Source of the DNA: an uncultured Alteromonadaceae bacterium
GTDB lineage: Bacteria > Pseudomonadota > Gammaproteobacteria > Enterobacterales > Alteromonadaceae
Length of the DNA: 64,000 bases
Direction of reading: 5' to 3'
Assembly: GCA_947494925.1 (NCBI GenBank)
Contig: CANLWS010000008.1
Span: 108,394-172,393, forward strand
Shown in pieces: positions 1 to 9,297 of the stretch (position 1 is its first letter; each line of letters opens with the position of its first letter). The notes under the pieces were generated by a model. That model was not told the DNA's origin and ran no database searches. It saw nothing but the letters and a program-made list of their open reading frames with translations. The position numbers were made by a program, and so were the translations under genes.

Positions 1-2
1 GT

Positions 3-968
3 ACGGAACCTACTGTCTGTGACGCAAACGTTGTGTTGGGTTACCTGCCCTCAGATGTGCAGCTTGGCGGAAAAATGGCGATCGATAAAAGTGCCGCTGT
101 CGCAGCGGTAAAAAAAGTCGCAGATGCCATGGATATTTCGGTTGAAGAAGCCGCAGAAGGGATTATCAAAATCGCTAATGAAGCCATGTTTGGCGCGTTG
201 CGTTTGGTGTCCGTCGAGCAGGGCTTCGACCCACGCGAATTTGCTCTGGTGGGCTTTGGCGGAGCCGGTCCATTGCATGCCAATGCCCTAGGTATTCTTA
301 CTCAGGCTTGGCCGACAATTATTCCTCCCGGACCTGGGGTGTTATGTGCCTATGGCGACGCCACTACCGAAGTCAGGGATGAAGCGTCGCGTACTTTTGT
401 GAAGCTTTTGAAAAACACCTCTGCGGACGAATTGCAATCAACTTTGAAAGATCTGTGTGACCGCGCAAGCGCCACATTAAATGCTGACGGCATTGACGCC
501 AGTAATCAGAAAGTAACCTACCAGGCCGACGTGCGTTACACAGGACAGGCATTCCAGCTTTCTATTGAATTTACCGAGCAAGAGCTAGCTGAACAAGGGC
601 TTGACGTACTTAAGCGGCAGTTTGATGACGAGCATACGCAGTTATTTACTTTTGCCTTGGAAGAAGGGCATGAAATTGTCATGGTCAGGGCCATTGCAAC
701 TGCTCAGTCAGCTGATTTACCAGAATCGCCTTTGGAAGTATCGAATCGCAGTTTGAGTGACTGTGAGCTTGCAATCAGCGAGATTTATTATGAAGGCAAG
801 TACCATCAGGCTGCTATTTATGATCGCAGTCTGTTGGGGGCCGGTCTAAAGGTACCCGGACCAGCGATAGTATCTGAAATGGATTCAACCACCGTCATAT
901 TACCGGGCTACATTGCCGCAGTAGATACCACGGGCAATCTACTCATAAATCCGGTCGAGAGAGGATAA
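3..968 (+). CDS. Hydantoinase A / 5-oxoprolinase subunit, C-terminal part (cut by window edge)
   Basis: This is the C-terminal part of a hydantoinase A-type subunit, an ATP-dependent hydrolase of hydantoins or 5-oxoproline that works with the B subunit encoded next. The reading frame is open to the left edge. The in-frame residues before the first GTG (33) read EPTVCDANVVLGYL, which matches the conserved core of the family, so the gene begins outside the window and GTG 33 is not a real start. A GGAGP loop (VGFGGAGPLHA) typical of the family follows. The stop is 4 nt before the B subunit, so the two are cotranscribed. Substrate is uncertain (N-methylhydantoin, hydantoin or oxoproline). Confidence 0.9.
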   Translation, partial: TEPTVCDANVVLGYLPSDVQLGGKMAIDKSAAVAAVKKVADAMDISVEEAAEGIIKIANEAMFGALRLVSVEQGFDPREFALVGFGGAGPLHANALGILTQAWPTIIPPGPGVLCAYGDATTEVRDEASRTFVKLLKNTSADELQSTLKDLCDRASATLNADGIDASNQKVTYQADVRYTGQAFQLSIEFTEQELAEQGLDVLKRQFDDEHTQLFTFALEEGHEIVMVRAIATAQSADLPESPLEVSNRSLSDCELAISEIYYEGKYHQAAIYDRSLLGAGLKVPGPAIVSEMDSTTVILPGYIAAVDTTGNLLINPVERG

Positions 969-972
969 GCAG

Positions 973-2841
973 ATGAATAATAAGATTTTTCAAACCAATA
1001 CTGCTGCTTTAAATCGCGTTGATGTAGACACAGTGACTGTGGATATAATCGAAAATGCGCTGCGAAATGCACGGGAAGAGATGGATGCTGTACTCTTCAG
1101 AACAGCAATGAGTCCCGGAATTCGTGAGCAGGGTGATTGCTTCCCGATGATCGCTAACAAAGATGGGAAAATGGTTGTAGGACAATTTGGCTCCTTTATT
1201 CATGGATTTATGGAAGCTTACGAAGGGCAACTGGAAGAGGGAGATATTGTTCTGACCAATGATCCTTATATGACCAATGCTGCCGTCTCTCATTTGCCCG
1301 ACTGGATTGTACTGGTGCCTATTTTTAAAGATGGCCGCCATATCGCCTGGTCTGCAATGTTTGGTCACATGTCTGACAATGGTGGGATGGTACCTGGCTC
1401 AATCCCCATCAAAGCTGAAAGTATTTATCAGGAGGGCATTCGGATCCCGCCAACTAAACTCTATAAAAAAGGAGAGTTACAAGGCGACCTTCTTGACTTA
1501 ATTCTGCACAACGTGAGAACACCGCAATGGAATCGTTTTGATTTGAATGCATTGGTGGCTGCGTGCAATACGGCAGCGAAACGCTGTATTGAAATTGCAG
1601 AGCGTTTTGGCGATGACATTTTTTACTCCACCATGGAAATCATGTTGGAACGTAATCATATCGCGATGAGTGCCATCATCAATATGCTAGTGCCAGAAGA
1701 GCCCAGAGCATTCGAAGATTATGTCTGTGATGATGGAGTCGGGATGGGGCCTTACAAAATTCGTTGCAAAATGTGGCGGGAAGGAGATAAGGCTATTTTT
1801 GACTTCGAAGGCACTGATCCGCAGGCCAGCAGCTCAATAAATTTTTATCTTAATGAAGACATGTTCAAAATGTTTTTCGGCTCCTTCACCATCAATCTGG
1901 TGGATCCGCAAATACTGTTTAATGATGGCTTCTACGATCTGGTTGACGTGCGGATCCCGGAAGGGAGTCTGTTAAAACCACATTTTCCCGCCGCATTATC
2001 GGGCCGGACTCATGCGCTGGGGCGAATATTCGATGTTATGGGGGGGCTGTTAGGACAGGGAGCGCCAGAAGCGATGAATGCCGCTGGGTTTTCTGACTCA
2101 CCCCATCTGTTTTATTCTGGCTATGATGACAATGGCGAGTGGTTTCAGTTATTCCAGATTGGTTTTGGTGGTATCCCCGGCAGACCGGTCGGCGATGGGC
2201 CTGATGGTCATTCTCTCTGGCCTGGCTTTACCAACGTGCCGAATGAATTTGTGGAGGCCTACTTCCCATTACGAATCGAACGGTACGAAACCATAACCGA
2301 TTCCGGTGGTGCCGGTCAGCATCGAGGAGGAAATGGACTACGCGTCGCCTATCGGTTCCTTAACGATGGCCATATAGCCATCCATGATGAACGATGGCTG
2401 ACTTATCCTTGGGGGGTCAATGGTGGAGAGCCGGGGCAGCGTTCTACCAAGTTGCTTATCCGGGCTGATGGCAGCCAGGAAATCTTACCAGCCAAATGCG
2501 ATGGTATCGAAGTGAAAAAAGGTGATTTATTGCACTTTAATACTTGGGGAGGCGGCGGTTGGGGGGATCCTTACCTGAGAGACGCTAACCTGGTGCTGGA
2601 AGATGTTAAACGAGGGTTGGTTTCAGTCGAAGGTGCCAGACGTTATGGTGTCGTTATCGATGATAATATACAAGTTGTTGAAGATGAAACGTCTGCGCTT
2701 CGTTCCTCTCTTAGTGCTCAACGTGGCGCCCCTGAATTGTTTGATTTTGGTGGCACTATCGAACAGATAAAAGCCAGATGCGGTGCAGAAACAGGATTAC
2801 CTGCACCAGTGAAACCTGTGTTCAGAAAAGCACGAGCATGA
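973..2841 (+). CDS. Hydantoinase B / 5-oxoprolinase subunit
   Basis: This is a full-length hydantoinase B family protein of 622 residues, the partner of the A subunit just upstream; together they open cyclic amide rings using ATP. Family features include the N-terminal segment with REEMDAVLFRTAMSP, the GDIVLTNDPY motif and the glycine-rich TDSGGAGQHRGGNGL block near residue 440, with a final GGGGWGDP motif near 530. A purine-rich GAGAGGATAAGCAG stretch before ATG 973 serves as ribosome binding site. The next gene starts one base after the stop. HyuB, acetone carboxylase and oxoprolinase B subunits are related, so the substrate cannot be fixed from this sequence. Confidence 0.9.
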   Translation: MNNKIFQTNTAALNRVDVDTVTVDIIENALRNAREEMDAVLFRTAMSPGIREQGDCFPMIANKDGKMVVGQFGSFIHGFMEAYEGQLEEGDIVLTNDPYMTNAAVSHLPDWIVLVPIFKDGRHIAWSAMFGHMSDNGGMVPGSIPIKAESIYQEGIRIPPTKLYKKGELQGDLLDLILHNVRTPQWNRFDLNALVAACNTAAKRCIEIAERFGDDIFYSTMEIMLERNHIAMSAIINMLVPEEPRAFEDYVCDDGVGMGPYKIRCKMWREGDKAIFDFEGTDPQASSSINFYLNEDMFKMFFGSFTINLVDPQILFNDGFYDLVDVRIPEGSLLKPHFPAALSGRTHALGRIFDVMGGLLGQGAPEAMNAAGFSDSPHLFYSGYDDNGEWFQLFQIGFGGIPGRPVGDGPDGHSLWPGFTNVPNEFVEAYFPLRIERYETITDSGGAGQHRGGNGLRVAYRFLNDGHIAIHDERWLTYPWGVNGGEPGQRSTKLLIRADGSQEILPAKCDGIEVKKGDLLHFNTWGGGGWGDPYLRDANLVLEDVKRGLVSVEGARRYGVVIDDNIQVVEDETSALRSSLSAQRGAPELFDFGGTIEQIKARCGAETGLPAPVKPVFRKARA

Positions 2842-2842
2842 T

Positions 2843-3451
2843 ATGACTGATAAGTCTGATTTACGGACGGGTTCTCTTGATCTGGGAGCCCATCCGGCTT
2901 TGATTGTGGTGGATATGTCACTTGGTTTTACGTCCCCGGACAGTCCACTTGGTGGCGACTTCCAGAGGGTGAAAACGGCCAATCTGGCCTTACTAACCTG
3001 CTTTCGTGAAAAGCGCCTGCCCGTGTTTTTTACCTCTGTTGTCTACCACGATCATCAATCAGCCAGCGTGTTTCGTCAAAGGCTTCCAGACTTAAATATT
3101 CTCAATGATGGCAGCCAATGGGTCACAATAGATCCCTATCTTATGCGCCAGGACAATGAACCAATTATTGAAAAGTGTTGGCCAAGCGCTTTCTTCGAAA
3201 CTAATCTCGCAGCACAGCTAGAAAGAAAAAAAGTGGATTCACTGGTGATCACCGGTCTGACAACCAGTGGTTGTGTGCGTGCCACTGCCGTGGATGGCCT
3301 GCAGCACAACTACCCCTTGTTTGTACCAAAACAGGCCTGTGGTGATCGTAATCATGCAGCCCATAAGTCAAACTTGCATGACATCCATGCCAAGTACGGC
3401 CAGGTTTGCGACCTGGAGTGGTTGGTCACACAGATTCGTCAAAGGGACTAA
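2843..3451 (+). CDS. Isochorismatase-family cysteine hydrolase (N-carbamoylsarcosine amidase-like)
   Basis: This is a 202-residue cysteine amidohydrolase of the isochorismatase fold. The expected catalytic triad is visible: Asp24 in VVDMSLGF, Lys111 in EKCWPSAF and Cys144 in TTSGCVRATAVDG, the last preceded by a cis-peptide-like GLTTSG loop. The TTSGCVRA signature is typical of N-carbamoylsarcosine and maleamate amidohydrolases rather than of isochorismatase proper. It begins one base after the hydantoinase B stop, so it is in the same operon. If the upstream enzymes open N-methylhydantoin, this protein would cleave the N-carbamoyl product to an amino acid, CO2 and ammonia. That pathway assignment is inference. 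Confidence 0.85.
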   Translation: MTDKSDLRTGSLDLGAHPALIVVDMSLGFTSPDSPLGGDFQRVKTANLALLTCFREKRLPVFFTSVVYHDHQSASVFRQRLPDLNILNDGSQWVTIDPYLMRQDNEPIIEKCWPSAFFETNLAAQLERKKVDSLVITGLTTSGCVRATAVDGLQHNYPLFVPKQACGDRNHAAHKSNLHDIHAKYGQVCDLEWLVTQIRQRD

Positions 3452-3469
3452 TACCAGTTCAGATTGGCA

Positions 3470-4366
3470 TTAAGAAGCCAAATTTCCCTGTTCTATATCT
3501 TTTGAGGGTGAGGTCCCAAACAAACGTTTGTATTCTCTGCTGAATTGGGAAGGACTGGAGTACCCTACCTCATAACAGGCATCACTGGACGTCAACTTAT
3601 CCAACAACATCTTTTTGCGAGCTTCGTGCAAGCGCATGGTTTTGATGTATTGAAGAGGGGCGACATTTGTAACTGCTTTAAAATAGTGATGAAAGGATGA
3701 GGTGCTCATATTTGCCAGGGTGGCAAGTGTATTGACCTCCAGGGGAGCGGCATAGTGTTGCTGAATATGATTGATCACAGTAGCAATTCTTGCGTTGTGA
3801 CGTTCTCGATGGGCAAAAGCGCATAACTGAGCCCCTTGTTCAGAACAAAGCACGTGATAGAGGATCTCTTTACGAATCATTGGGCTCAGAATTTTGGCAT
3901 CATTTTTCTGATCCATTGATTTCAACAATCTCAATGTGCAATCAAGTAATGAGTTTTGCATGTCAGAAACAAAAATACCCCGCTGACCATCGTTAGTTTT
4001 ACCGGTTATCGGCAAAGCCATTTCGATAATAAGGTCATGCAATTGTGCAAGGTCAATATTTATACTCAGAGCCAGGTAGGGTTTGTCTTTACTGGCTTGG
4101 GTTATCATGCACTGCAAAGGTAAAGGGACTGAGAGTACTAAAAAATTTAATTCATCATAAATAAAGTGCTCTTCCCCTAAATATGCAGACTTGCTGCCCT
4201 GCGCAACCACATAAATACAGGGCCGATAAACTACAGGGATCCGTGTGCTGCTGAGCTCTTGTATATGATAAAGCGTAAGCCCTGGAATAGAAGTCTGCTT
4301 GTTACCCGGCTCAGGTAAATGCCGGAGAATACTTTTAGCCAGCGGATTCACATTCAGTTCTGACAT
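3470..4366 (-). CDS. AraC-family transcriptional regulator
   Basis: This is a regulator with an N-terminal AraC_N-type cupin domain (roughly residues 20-170) and a C-terminal pair of AraC helix-turn-helices (roughly 190-290, including LATLANMSTSSFHHYFK and the YSSPSQFSREYKRLFG signature). The frame stays open up to 4666, but I chose ATG 4366 (MSELNVNP) because AAGGA lies 6 nt before it and this gives the usual 298 residues; the longer reading adds a low-complexity stretch without homology to the family. It is transcribed away from the aldo/keto reductase gene, sharing a 176 nt intergenic region, so it probably controls that reductase. The effector is unknown. Confidence 0.85.
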   Translation of the reverse strand: MSELNVNPLAKSILRHLPEPGNKQTSIPGLTLYHIQELSSTRIPVVYRPCIYVVAQGSKSAYLGEEHFIYDELNFLVLSVPLPLQCMITQASKDKPYLALSINIDLAQLHDLIIEMALPITGKTNDGQRGIFVSDMQNSLLDCTLRLLKSMDQKNDAKILSPMIRKEILYHVLCSEQGAQLCAFAHRERHNARIATVINHIQQHYAAPLEVNTLATLANMSTSSFHHYFKAVTNVAPLQYIKTMRLHEARKKMLLDKLTSSDACYEVGYSSPSQFSREYKRLFGTSPSKDIEQGNLAS

Positions 4367-4542
4367 GCACATTCCTTTTCGGATTCTTACAATACTGGTT
4401 AGATTATTCCATTGGTTTAGACCGCATGCACTAACTGTCATATGCTTTTGGAGAATTAGGCAAAGATTGCAGATTTCTGAACTAGGCTGACATCCTGGAT
4501 CGGGTTGATACTGGCTGCGAATTTCAACAGGAGCGAAATATA

Positions 4543-5547
4543 ATGAGCAACGTGCAAAAACGTAAACTAGGGTCAGCTGGTCTGGAAGTATCTCCAATTG
4601 GACTTGGATGTATGGGCATGTCTGAATTTTATGGCCGCCACAGTGACGCTGAATCCCTGCAGACATTAAAACGTGCCACTGAATTGGGCGTCCACTTTTG
4701 GGACACCTCTGATATTTATGGTCCCTATACTAACGAGTTATTGCTGGGCAGATATTTTTCGCAGCAGCTTAATGACAGGGAAAAGATCGTGCTCGCCTCT
4801 AAATTTGGGATCATGCGAAGTGATTCAGGTGACTTTATAGGTTTAAATGGCAGGCCTGAATATGTTAAGCAGGCCTGCGATGCCAGTCTTAAACGACTGG
4901 GCGTCGAAACAATCGATTTGTACTACCAACACCGCATCGATCCTAAGGTACCTATTGAAGAGACAGTAGGTGCAATGTCTGATCTTGTTACTGCCGGCAA
5001 AGTGCGATTTCTTGGGTTATCTGAAGCAGGGGCAGACACCCTGAAACGTGCCAACGCTGTGCATCCCATAAGCGCACTACAAAGTGAATACTCACTCTGG
5101 AGCCGCGACCTGGAAAATAGTGTGATACCCACCTGCGAAGAGTTGGGAATTGGATTGGTTGCATACAGTCCTCTAGGGCGCGGATTTTTAACCGGACAGA
5201 TTAAAAGTCGCGATGATTTCGAATCTGATGATTGGCGCTTATCTAATCCTCGTTTTGACCAACACAACTTTGGGAAAAATCTTCAGGTGGTAGAACGAGT
5301 TCATCAGCTTGCTCAGGAAAAAGAGTGTACTCCCGCCCAATTGGCCCTAGCTTGGGTTCTGGCCAAAGGTCAACATTTTGTTCCCATTCCAGGTACACGC
5401 AATGCAGCGCGATTAAAGGAAAACGCAGAGTCTGTGCAGGTCCAATTAAGTGAACAGGAGTTGCATGATATCGATGAATTGTTTCCTGCAGATTTGGCTC
5501 AAGGTACCCGCTACCCCGAAGCCATGATGCAGATGCTTGACGCCTGA
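4543..5547 (+). CDS. Aldo/keto reductase
   Basis: This is a 334-residue NADP(H)-dependent aldo/keto reductase with a TIM-barrel fold. It shows the family signature [13 protein letters not shown], the catalytic Asp and Tyr in DTSDIYG, the Lys in ASKFG and the His in YYQHRID, and a phosphate-binding [16 protein letters not shown] segment near the C-terminus. It resembles the YakC/Tas-like subgroup that reduces aldehydes and ketones. AGGAGCGAAATATA gives a ribosome binding site before ATG 4543. It is divergent from an AraC regulator, a common arrangement for inducible reductases. The physiological substrate cannot be told from sequence. Confidence 0.92.
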   Translation: MSNVQKRKLGSAGLEVSPIGLGCMGMSEFYGRHSDAESLQTLKRATELGVHFWDTSDIYGPYTNELLLGRYFSQQLNDREKIVLASKFGIMRSDSGDFIGLNGRPEYVKQACDASLKRLGVETIDLYYQHRIDPKVPIEETVGAMSDLVTAGKVRFLGLSEAGADTLKRANAVHPISALQSEYSLWSRDLENSVIPTCEELGIGLVAYSPLGRGFLTGQIKSRDDFESDDWRLSNPRFDQHNFGKNLQVVERVHQLAQEKECTPAQLALAWVLAKGQHFVPIPGTRNAARLKENAESVQVQLSEQELHDIDELFPADLAQGTRYPEAMMQMLDA

Positions 5548-5586
5548 GGTAGCAACATATGGGGTGTGTTTCAGCCTTTCCAAATA

Positions 5587-5976
5587 TCAGGGAATGGCCA
5601 GATACAATAACGCCAGAGAAATCACAAAGCCTGCTAACCAAGCCGTGCTGCGCACCAGATGCACATCACTAAGGTAAGCAAGCACATAAATTGAACGGGC
5701 GAATATAAACCCAATGGCCAGGTACTCGATGCTTGTACCGACAGTATTGGTTGCGATGCACGCCAGTGTGCCGGGAGTGAACATGATTAAGGCTTCAAAA
5801 CAATTATCATGTGCAGCTTTGCTCCGGGCGCCAAATCCGGTGAGTTTTTCGTGTTGTGAACGGGGATGGCGGTTATCATAACCTCCCTCAAGCTGATTCA
5901 TAGCATAAGCAAGCGGGGCTTTCGCCATAATTGGCATTAAAGTGGCGATAAACAAGCAAAGCAATAATATGGTCAT
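5587..5976 (-). CDS. MAPEG-family membrane protein
   Basis: This is a small integral membrane protein of about 129 residues with four predicted hydrophobic helices. It resembles the MAPEG family (membrane-associated eicosanoid and glutathione metabolism proteins), with the characteristic RSQHEKLTGFGARSKAAHDN segment followed by FEALIMFTPG. I chose ATG 5976 (MTILLLCLF), which starts directly in the first helix and gives the usual family length; the frame extends to 6054 but that adds an unrelated leader. Neither start has a strong ribosome binding site. It converges with the aldo/keto reductase. Bacterial MAPEG proteins of this length are mostly uncharacterised. Confidence 0.8.
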   Translation of the reverse strand: MTILLLCLFIATLMPIMAKAPLAYAMNQLEGGYDNRHPRSQHEKLTGFGARSKAAHDNCFEALIMFTPGTLACIATNTVGTSIEYLAIGFIFARSIYVLAYLSDVHLVRSTAWLAGFVISLALLYLAIP

Positions 5977-6137
5977 TGGTACAAGGTCTTTTACTGAGGA
6001 AATATATAAGTTACTTAATTGTAATCCATGGATGAAATAAAAAGTGTAAAACATGGCTCTTTCAGAATATGGATATATTGACCGGTAATTATTACTATTT
6101 CAGAGACTAAAATTTCATCCACTAGCAGATTAACTTT

Positions 6138-7037
6138 ATGACATCATCACTAATACACCCTCGTCATTGGCTAAGCTGGTTCGCAGTCTTTATATTACGC
6201 CTCATTGCTTCATTACCTTTTCGGGTAAAAATGATAGCTGGTAGCGCATTTGGAAAAGCTAGTTATCACCTGCTTAAAAGACGTCGGCACATCACAGAAA
6301 CCAATATCAAACTTTGTTTTCCGGAACAAAATCAACACGAACAGGAAGAATTGGTGAAGGCTATTTTTATTGCCAACGGAATTGGTTTTTTCGAAATTGC
6401 CTGGGCCTGGTGGGCAAACCCACAATCGCTGCGGCATAGGTTTCAGATTGAAGGCCTGGATGTATTGCAGCAAGCTACCTCTGGTGGTCAGGGCGTGTTA
6501 TTAATCGGAGGCCACTATACCCACCTGGATTTATGCGGACTGATGGTTAACCTAGTTGCGGACATGGACGTAATTTATCGGAAAAACAATGATCCGGTAT
6601 TTGAATACGTTATTACCAAAGGCAGAAAGCGGGTGTTTAAAAATGTACTGGAAAGATCCGATATGCGCAGCATAGTCCGCAGGCTTAGGGAGGGGAGGGT
6701 AGTCTGGTACTCTCCCGATCAGGACCACGGCATTAAACATTCAGTCTTCGCACCATTTTTCGGAATACCCACAGCGACAGTTACTGCCACGGCAAAACTC
6801 ATGCGAATGGGCAAGGCAAAGCCCGTATTCGTGTCCCATAGGCGAGATAATGCTACTAACCAATATACCATTACATTCAGCCGACCTGAGCAGGAGTTTC
6901 CAACAGGAGAGGATGTGGCTGATGCCACTATCATCAATCAGATGATAGAGCAGGCTATTCGACTTCAACCAGACCAATATATGTGGGTGCACAGACGTTT
7001 TAAAACTCGTCCGGAAGGTCACGAGTCTTTTTACTAA
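6138..7037 (+). CDS. Lipid A biosynthesis acyltransferase (LpxL/HtrB family)
   Basis: This inner-membrane acyltransferase of 299 residues adds a secondary acyl chain to the lipid A precursor. It has an N-terminal hydrophobic anchor (residues 10-35), the HX4D catalytic motif in GGHYTHLDL (about residue 125), a RKNNDP segment and the C-terminal QYMWVHRRFKTRPEG block that is diagnostic of LpxL/LpxM/LpxP proteins. It seems to be transcribed alone. Whether it is the LpxL- or LpxM-type enzyme, and which acyl chain it uses, cannot be decided here. Confidence 0.92.
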   Translation: MTSSLIHPRHWLSWFAVFILRLIASLPFRVKMIAGSAFGKASYHLLKRRRHITETNIKLCFPEQNQHEQEELVKAIFIANGIGFFEIAWAWWANPQSLRHRFQIEGLDVLQQATSGGQGVLLIGGHYTHLDLCGLMVNLVADMDVIYRKNNDPVFEYVITKGRKRVFKNVLERSDMRSIVRRLREGRVVWYSPDQDHGIKHSVFAPFFGIPTATVTATAKLMRMGKAKPVFVSHRRDNATNQYTITFSRPEQEFPTGEDVADATIINQMIEQAIRLQPDQYMWVHRRFKTRPEGHESFY

Positions 7038-7168
7038 AAGACAATATTGGTGTTGAAAGGCTGTGAATTTAACCGGGTTAAACCTGATCAGATTAGTTGG
7101 CAGTTTTGTATAGAATATCTATTGTCAGTAAGGTTACCCTTATTGTAGATACTACTCCCGGAGCGATA

Positions 7169-7531
7169 ATGGCTGATTACATTGATGGATTTGTTCATCC
7201 TATTCCCAGAAATTGTCTTGGCGAATATAAACTTCTTGCAGAAGCTGTTGCTGAGATCTGGAAGGAATACGGTGCACTCGATTACCGCGAATTCATCGGA
7301 TATGATATGAGCCTTGAAGGGACAGCTTCGTTTACTGATCTTTTAGCGGCAAAACAAGATGAAATTGTCGTCTTTGGCTGGGTAGCATTTGAGTCTCGGG
7401 CAAACCGAGATTTAGCGAATAAAAAAGTAGCTGCTGACCCCAGAATGGCAGAGTTAATAACTTCGTTTAAGTCTGGCTTCGATGCCAAACGGATGGCCTA
7501 CGGTGGTTTCGAATCCTTATTCCAGGTATAA
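7169..7531 (+). CDS. DUF1428 family protein
   Basis: This is a 120-residue protein of the DUF1428 family, small alpha+beta (dimeric ferredoxin-like) proteins. MADYIDGFVHPIP at the N-terminus and the EIVVFGWVAFESRANRD and DPRM segments are typical of the family. I chose ATG 7169 because GGAG lies 6 nt upstream and the protein then has the family length; an earlier in-frame start at 7097 would add 24 unrelated residues. Its last 15 nt overlap the 3' end of the GNAT gene on the other strand. The function is unknown. Confidence 0.85.
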   Translation: MADYIDGFVHPIPRNCLGEYKLLAEAVAEIWKEYGALDYREFIGYDMSLEGTASFTDLLAAKQDEIVVFGWVAFESRANRDLANKKVAADPRMAELITSFKSGFDAKRMAYGGFESLFQV

Positions 7532-7939
7532 GCCAGGTCTGACAATCTCCATCCCGCGATCTGGCTTATTTAAACGTGTAAAGCCGTACTTTTGATAAAG
7601 AGAGTGGGCATCTGCGGTGTTAAGAGAAAAGCGTCTCAGACCTTGTAAGTCAGGATGCTGGATAATGGCGTCCATCAACAGTTTGCTGTAACCCTTATTG
7701 CGGTAATTCAAATCGATGAATACGTCACCAAGGTAAGCAAAAGTGGCGTAGTCGGAGATCACTCTGGCAAATCCAATTTGCTGTGATCCAAGATAAACAC
7801 CAAAACACAACGAGTGCTCAATTGATTTTTCCATTGTCGCCCTCGGGATCCCTTCGCACCAATAAGCATTGTGGTGCAGGTATTCAAAAATGAAATCGAG
7901 ATCTAACATGTCTTTTTGACAAGAAATGTGAATATCCAT
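7517..7939 (-). CDS. GNAT-family N-acetyltransferase
   Basis: This is a 140-residue acetyltransferase of the GNAT superfamily. The acetyl-CoA binding motif A is visible as DVFIDLNYRNKGYSKLLMDAI (R-x-x-G-x-S form), followed by the C-terminal LYQKYGFTRL segment. It resembles YitI/ElaA-type small GNATs whose acceptors are unknown. The 3' end overlaps the convergent DUF1428 gene by 15 nt. A 9-bp hairpin lies between its start and the end of hemL. Confidence 0.85.
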   Translation of the reverse strand: MDIHISCQKDMLDLDFIFEYLHHNAYWCEGIPRATMEKSIEHSLCFGVYLGSQQIGFARVISDYATFAYLGDVFIDLNYRNKGYSKLLMDAIIQHPDLQGLRRFSLNTADAHSLYQKYGFTRLNKPDRGMEIVRPGLYLE

Positions 7940-7958
7940 TCTGCATATCCTTGGTTGA

Positions 7959-7983
7959 CCGTCAGAAGTTTAGTTTCTGACGG
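7959..7983 (-). terminator. Hairpin between hemL and the GNAT gene
   Basis: A perfect 9-bp inverted repeat, CCGTCAGAA and TTCTGACGG separated by 7 nt, lies 31 nt downstream of hemL on the minus strand and 20 nt before the GNAT start. It lacks a clear poly-T tail, so it may be a weak terminator or an mRNA end-stabilising hairpin. Confidence 0.5.
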
Positions 7984-8014
7984 CCATTTATCTTACTATT
8001 ACCTAGTTGGGGCC

Positions 8015-9295
8015 CTAAAGCGCGCTCATCACTTTGCGCGCAATGCGCAATGTTTCTTCAATCACATCGTCATCGTGCATTGCCGAAACAAATCCGGCTT
8101 CATAGGATGCTGGCGCCAGATAAACACCTTCCTGCAACATGCCATGGTAAAAGCGATTAAATTGATCAGTGTTACAGTTGATAGCTTGTTGGTAGTTGGT
8201 GACGCGTTCGACGTCAGTAAAAAACAATCCAAACATGCTGCCACAATAGTTAACTGACACTGGGATATTCAATTCATCCGCAATCTCTTTAAAACCCAAT
8301 GCGAGCTTTTCAGTCGTTGAGCTGAGTTGTTCATAAAGACCCTCTTTCTGAATTTGTTCCAGCGATGCCAATCCGGCTGCCATAGCCACCGGATTTCCGG
8401 ATAAAGTTCCTGCCTGATAAACGGGACCGCTGGGCGCTATTTGTTGCATAATGTCTATTCTGCCGCCAAAGGCACCAACTGGCATGCCACCTCCAATCAC
8501 TTTGCCCAAGCAAGTCAGATCAGGTGTAATGGCATACTTTTCCTGTGCGCCACCACGAGCAACACGGAAACCGGTCATGACTTCGTCAAAAATCAATACA
8601 CTGCTGTATTTATCACAAATATCCCGCAGTCCTTCTAAAAAGCCTTCAACGGGCGGGATGCAATTCATGTTTCCAGCGACGGGTTCTACGATAATGCAGG
8701 CAATATCATCGCCATGTTCGGCGAACGCTTGCGCCACACTGTCAAGATTGTTGTATTCCATGGTCAAGGTGTGTTTAGCAAAATCAGCTGGGATGCCTGG
8801 CGAGCTTGGTACACCTAATGTGAGCGCGCCTGAACCGGCTTTAACCAGCAAGGCATCGGCATGTCCATGATAACAACCCTCAAATTTAAGAATTTTGTCT
8901 TTTCCGGTGAAGCCCCGAGCTAACCGAATTGCGCTCATGGTGGCTTCGGTGCCTGAGTTGACCATCCTGACCATCTGCATCGAAGGTACCAGCTCACTGA
9001 CTTTTTCGGCCATGATCACTTCCGCTTCAGTTGGTGCACCGAAGCTCAAGCCATTAGACGCAGCATTTATAACAGCCTCACGAATTACAGCATTATTGTG
9101 TCCCAACACCATTGGTCCCCAGGACTGTACATAATCAATATAACGTTTCCCATCGGCATCAAAGATGTAAGGGCCATCGGCCTTGGAAATGAAAGGTGGC
9201 GTGCCACCCACGGCTTTGAAAGCCCGAACGGGAGAGTTAACACCGCCAGGAATGTGTTGTTGAGCGCGTTCAAATAATTGTTCTGATTTTTGCAT
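8015..9295 (-). CDS. hemL: Glutamate-1-semialdehyde 2,1-aminomutase
   Basis: HemL converts glutamate-1-semialdehyde to 5-aminolevulinate, the last step of the C5 route to haem, using PLP. The 426-residue length is standard. The PLP lysine is K265 in [18 protein letters not shown], and the N-terminus [23 protein letters not shown] and [18 protein letters not shown] segment are diagnostic. The gene begins 2 nt after the pyrB stop on the same strand, so the two are probably cotranscribed, although they belong to different pathways. Confidence 0.98.
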   Translation of the reverse strand: MQKSEQLFERAQQHIPGGVNSPVRAFKAVGGTPPFISKADGPYIFDADGKRYIDYVQSWGPMVLGHNNAVIREAVINAASNGLSFGAPTEAEVIMAEKVSELVPSMQMVRMVNSGTEATMSAIRLARGFTGKDKILKFEGCYHGHADALLVKAGSGALTLGVPSSPGIPADFAKHTLTMEYNNLDSVAQAFAEHGDDIACIIVEPVAGNMNCIPPVEGFLEGLRDICDKYSSVLIFDEVMTGFRVARGGAQEKYAITPDLTCLGKVIGGGMPVGAFGGRIDIMQQIAPSGPVYQAGTLSGNPVAMAAGLASLEQIQKEGLYEQLSSTTEKLALGFKEIADELNIPVSVNYCGSMFGLFFTDVERVTNYQQAINCNTDQFNRFYHGMLQEGVYLAPASYEAGFVSAMHDDDVIEETLRIARKVMSAL

Positions 9296-9297
9296 GA

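Noticed and set aside
4367..4666. N-terminal extension of the AraC regulator reading frame
   Set aside because: It crosses the divergent promoter region and part of the aldo/keto reductase gene; the ribosome site at ATG 4366 gives the family length.
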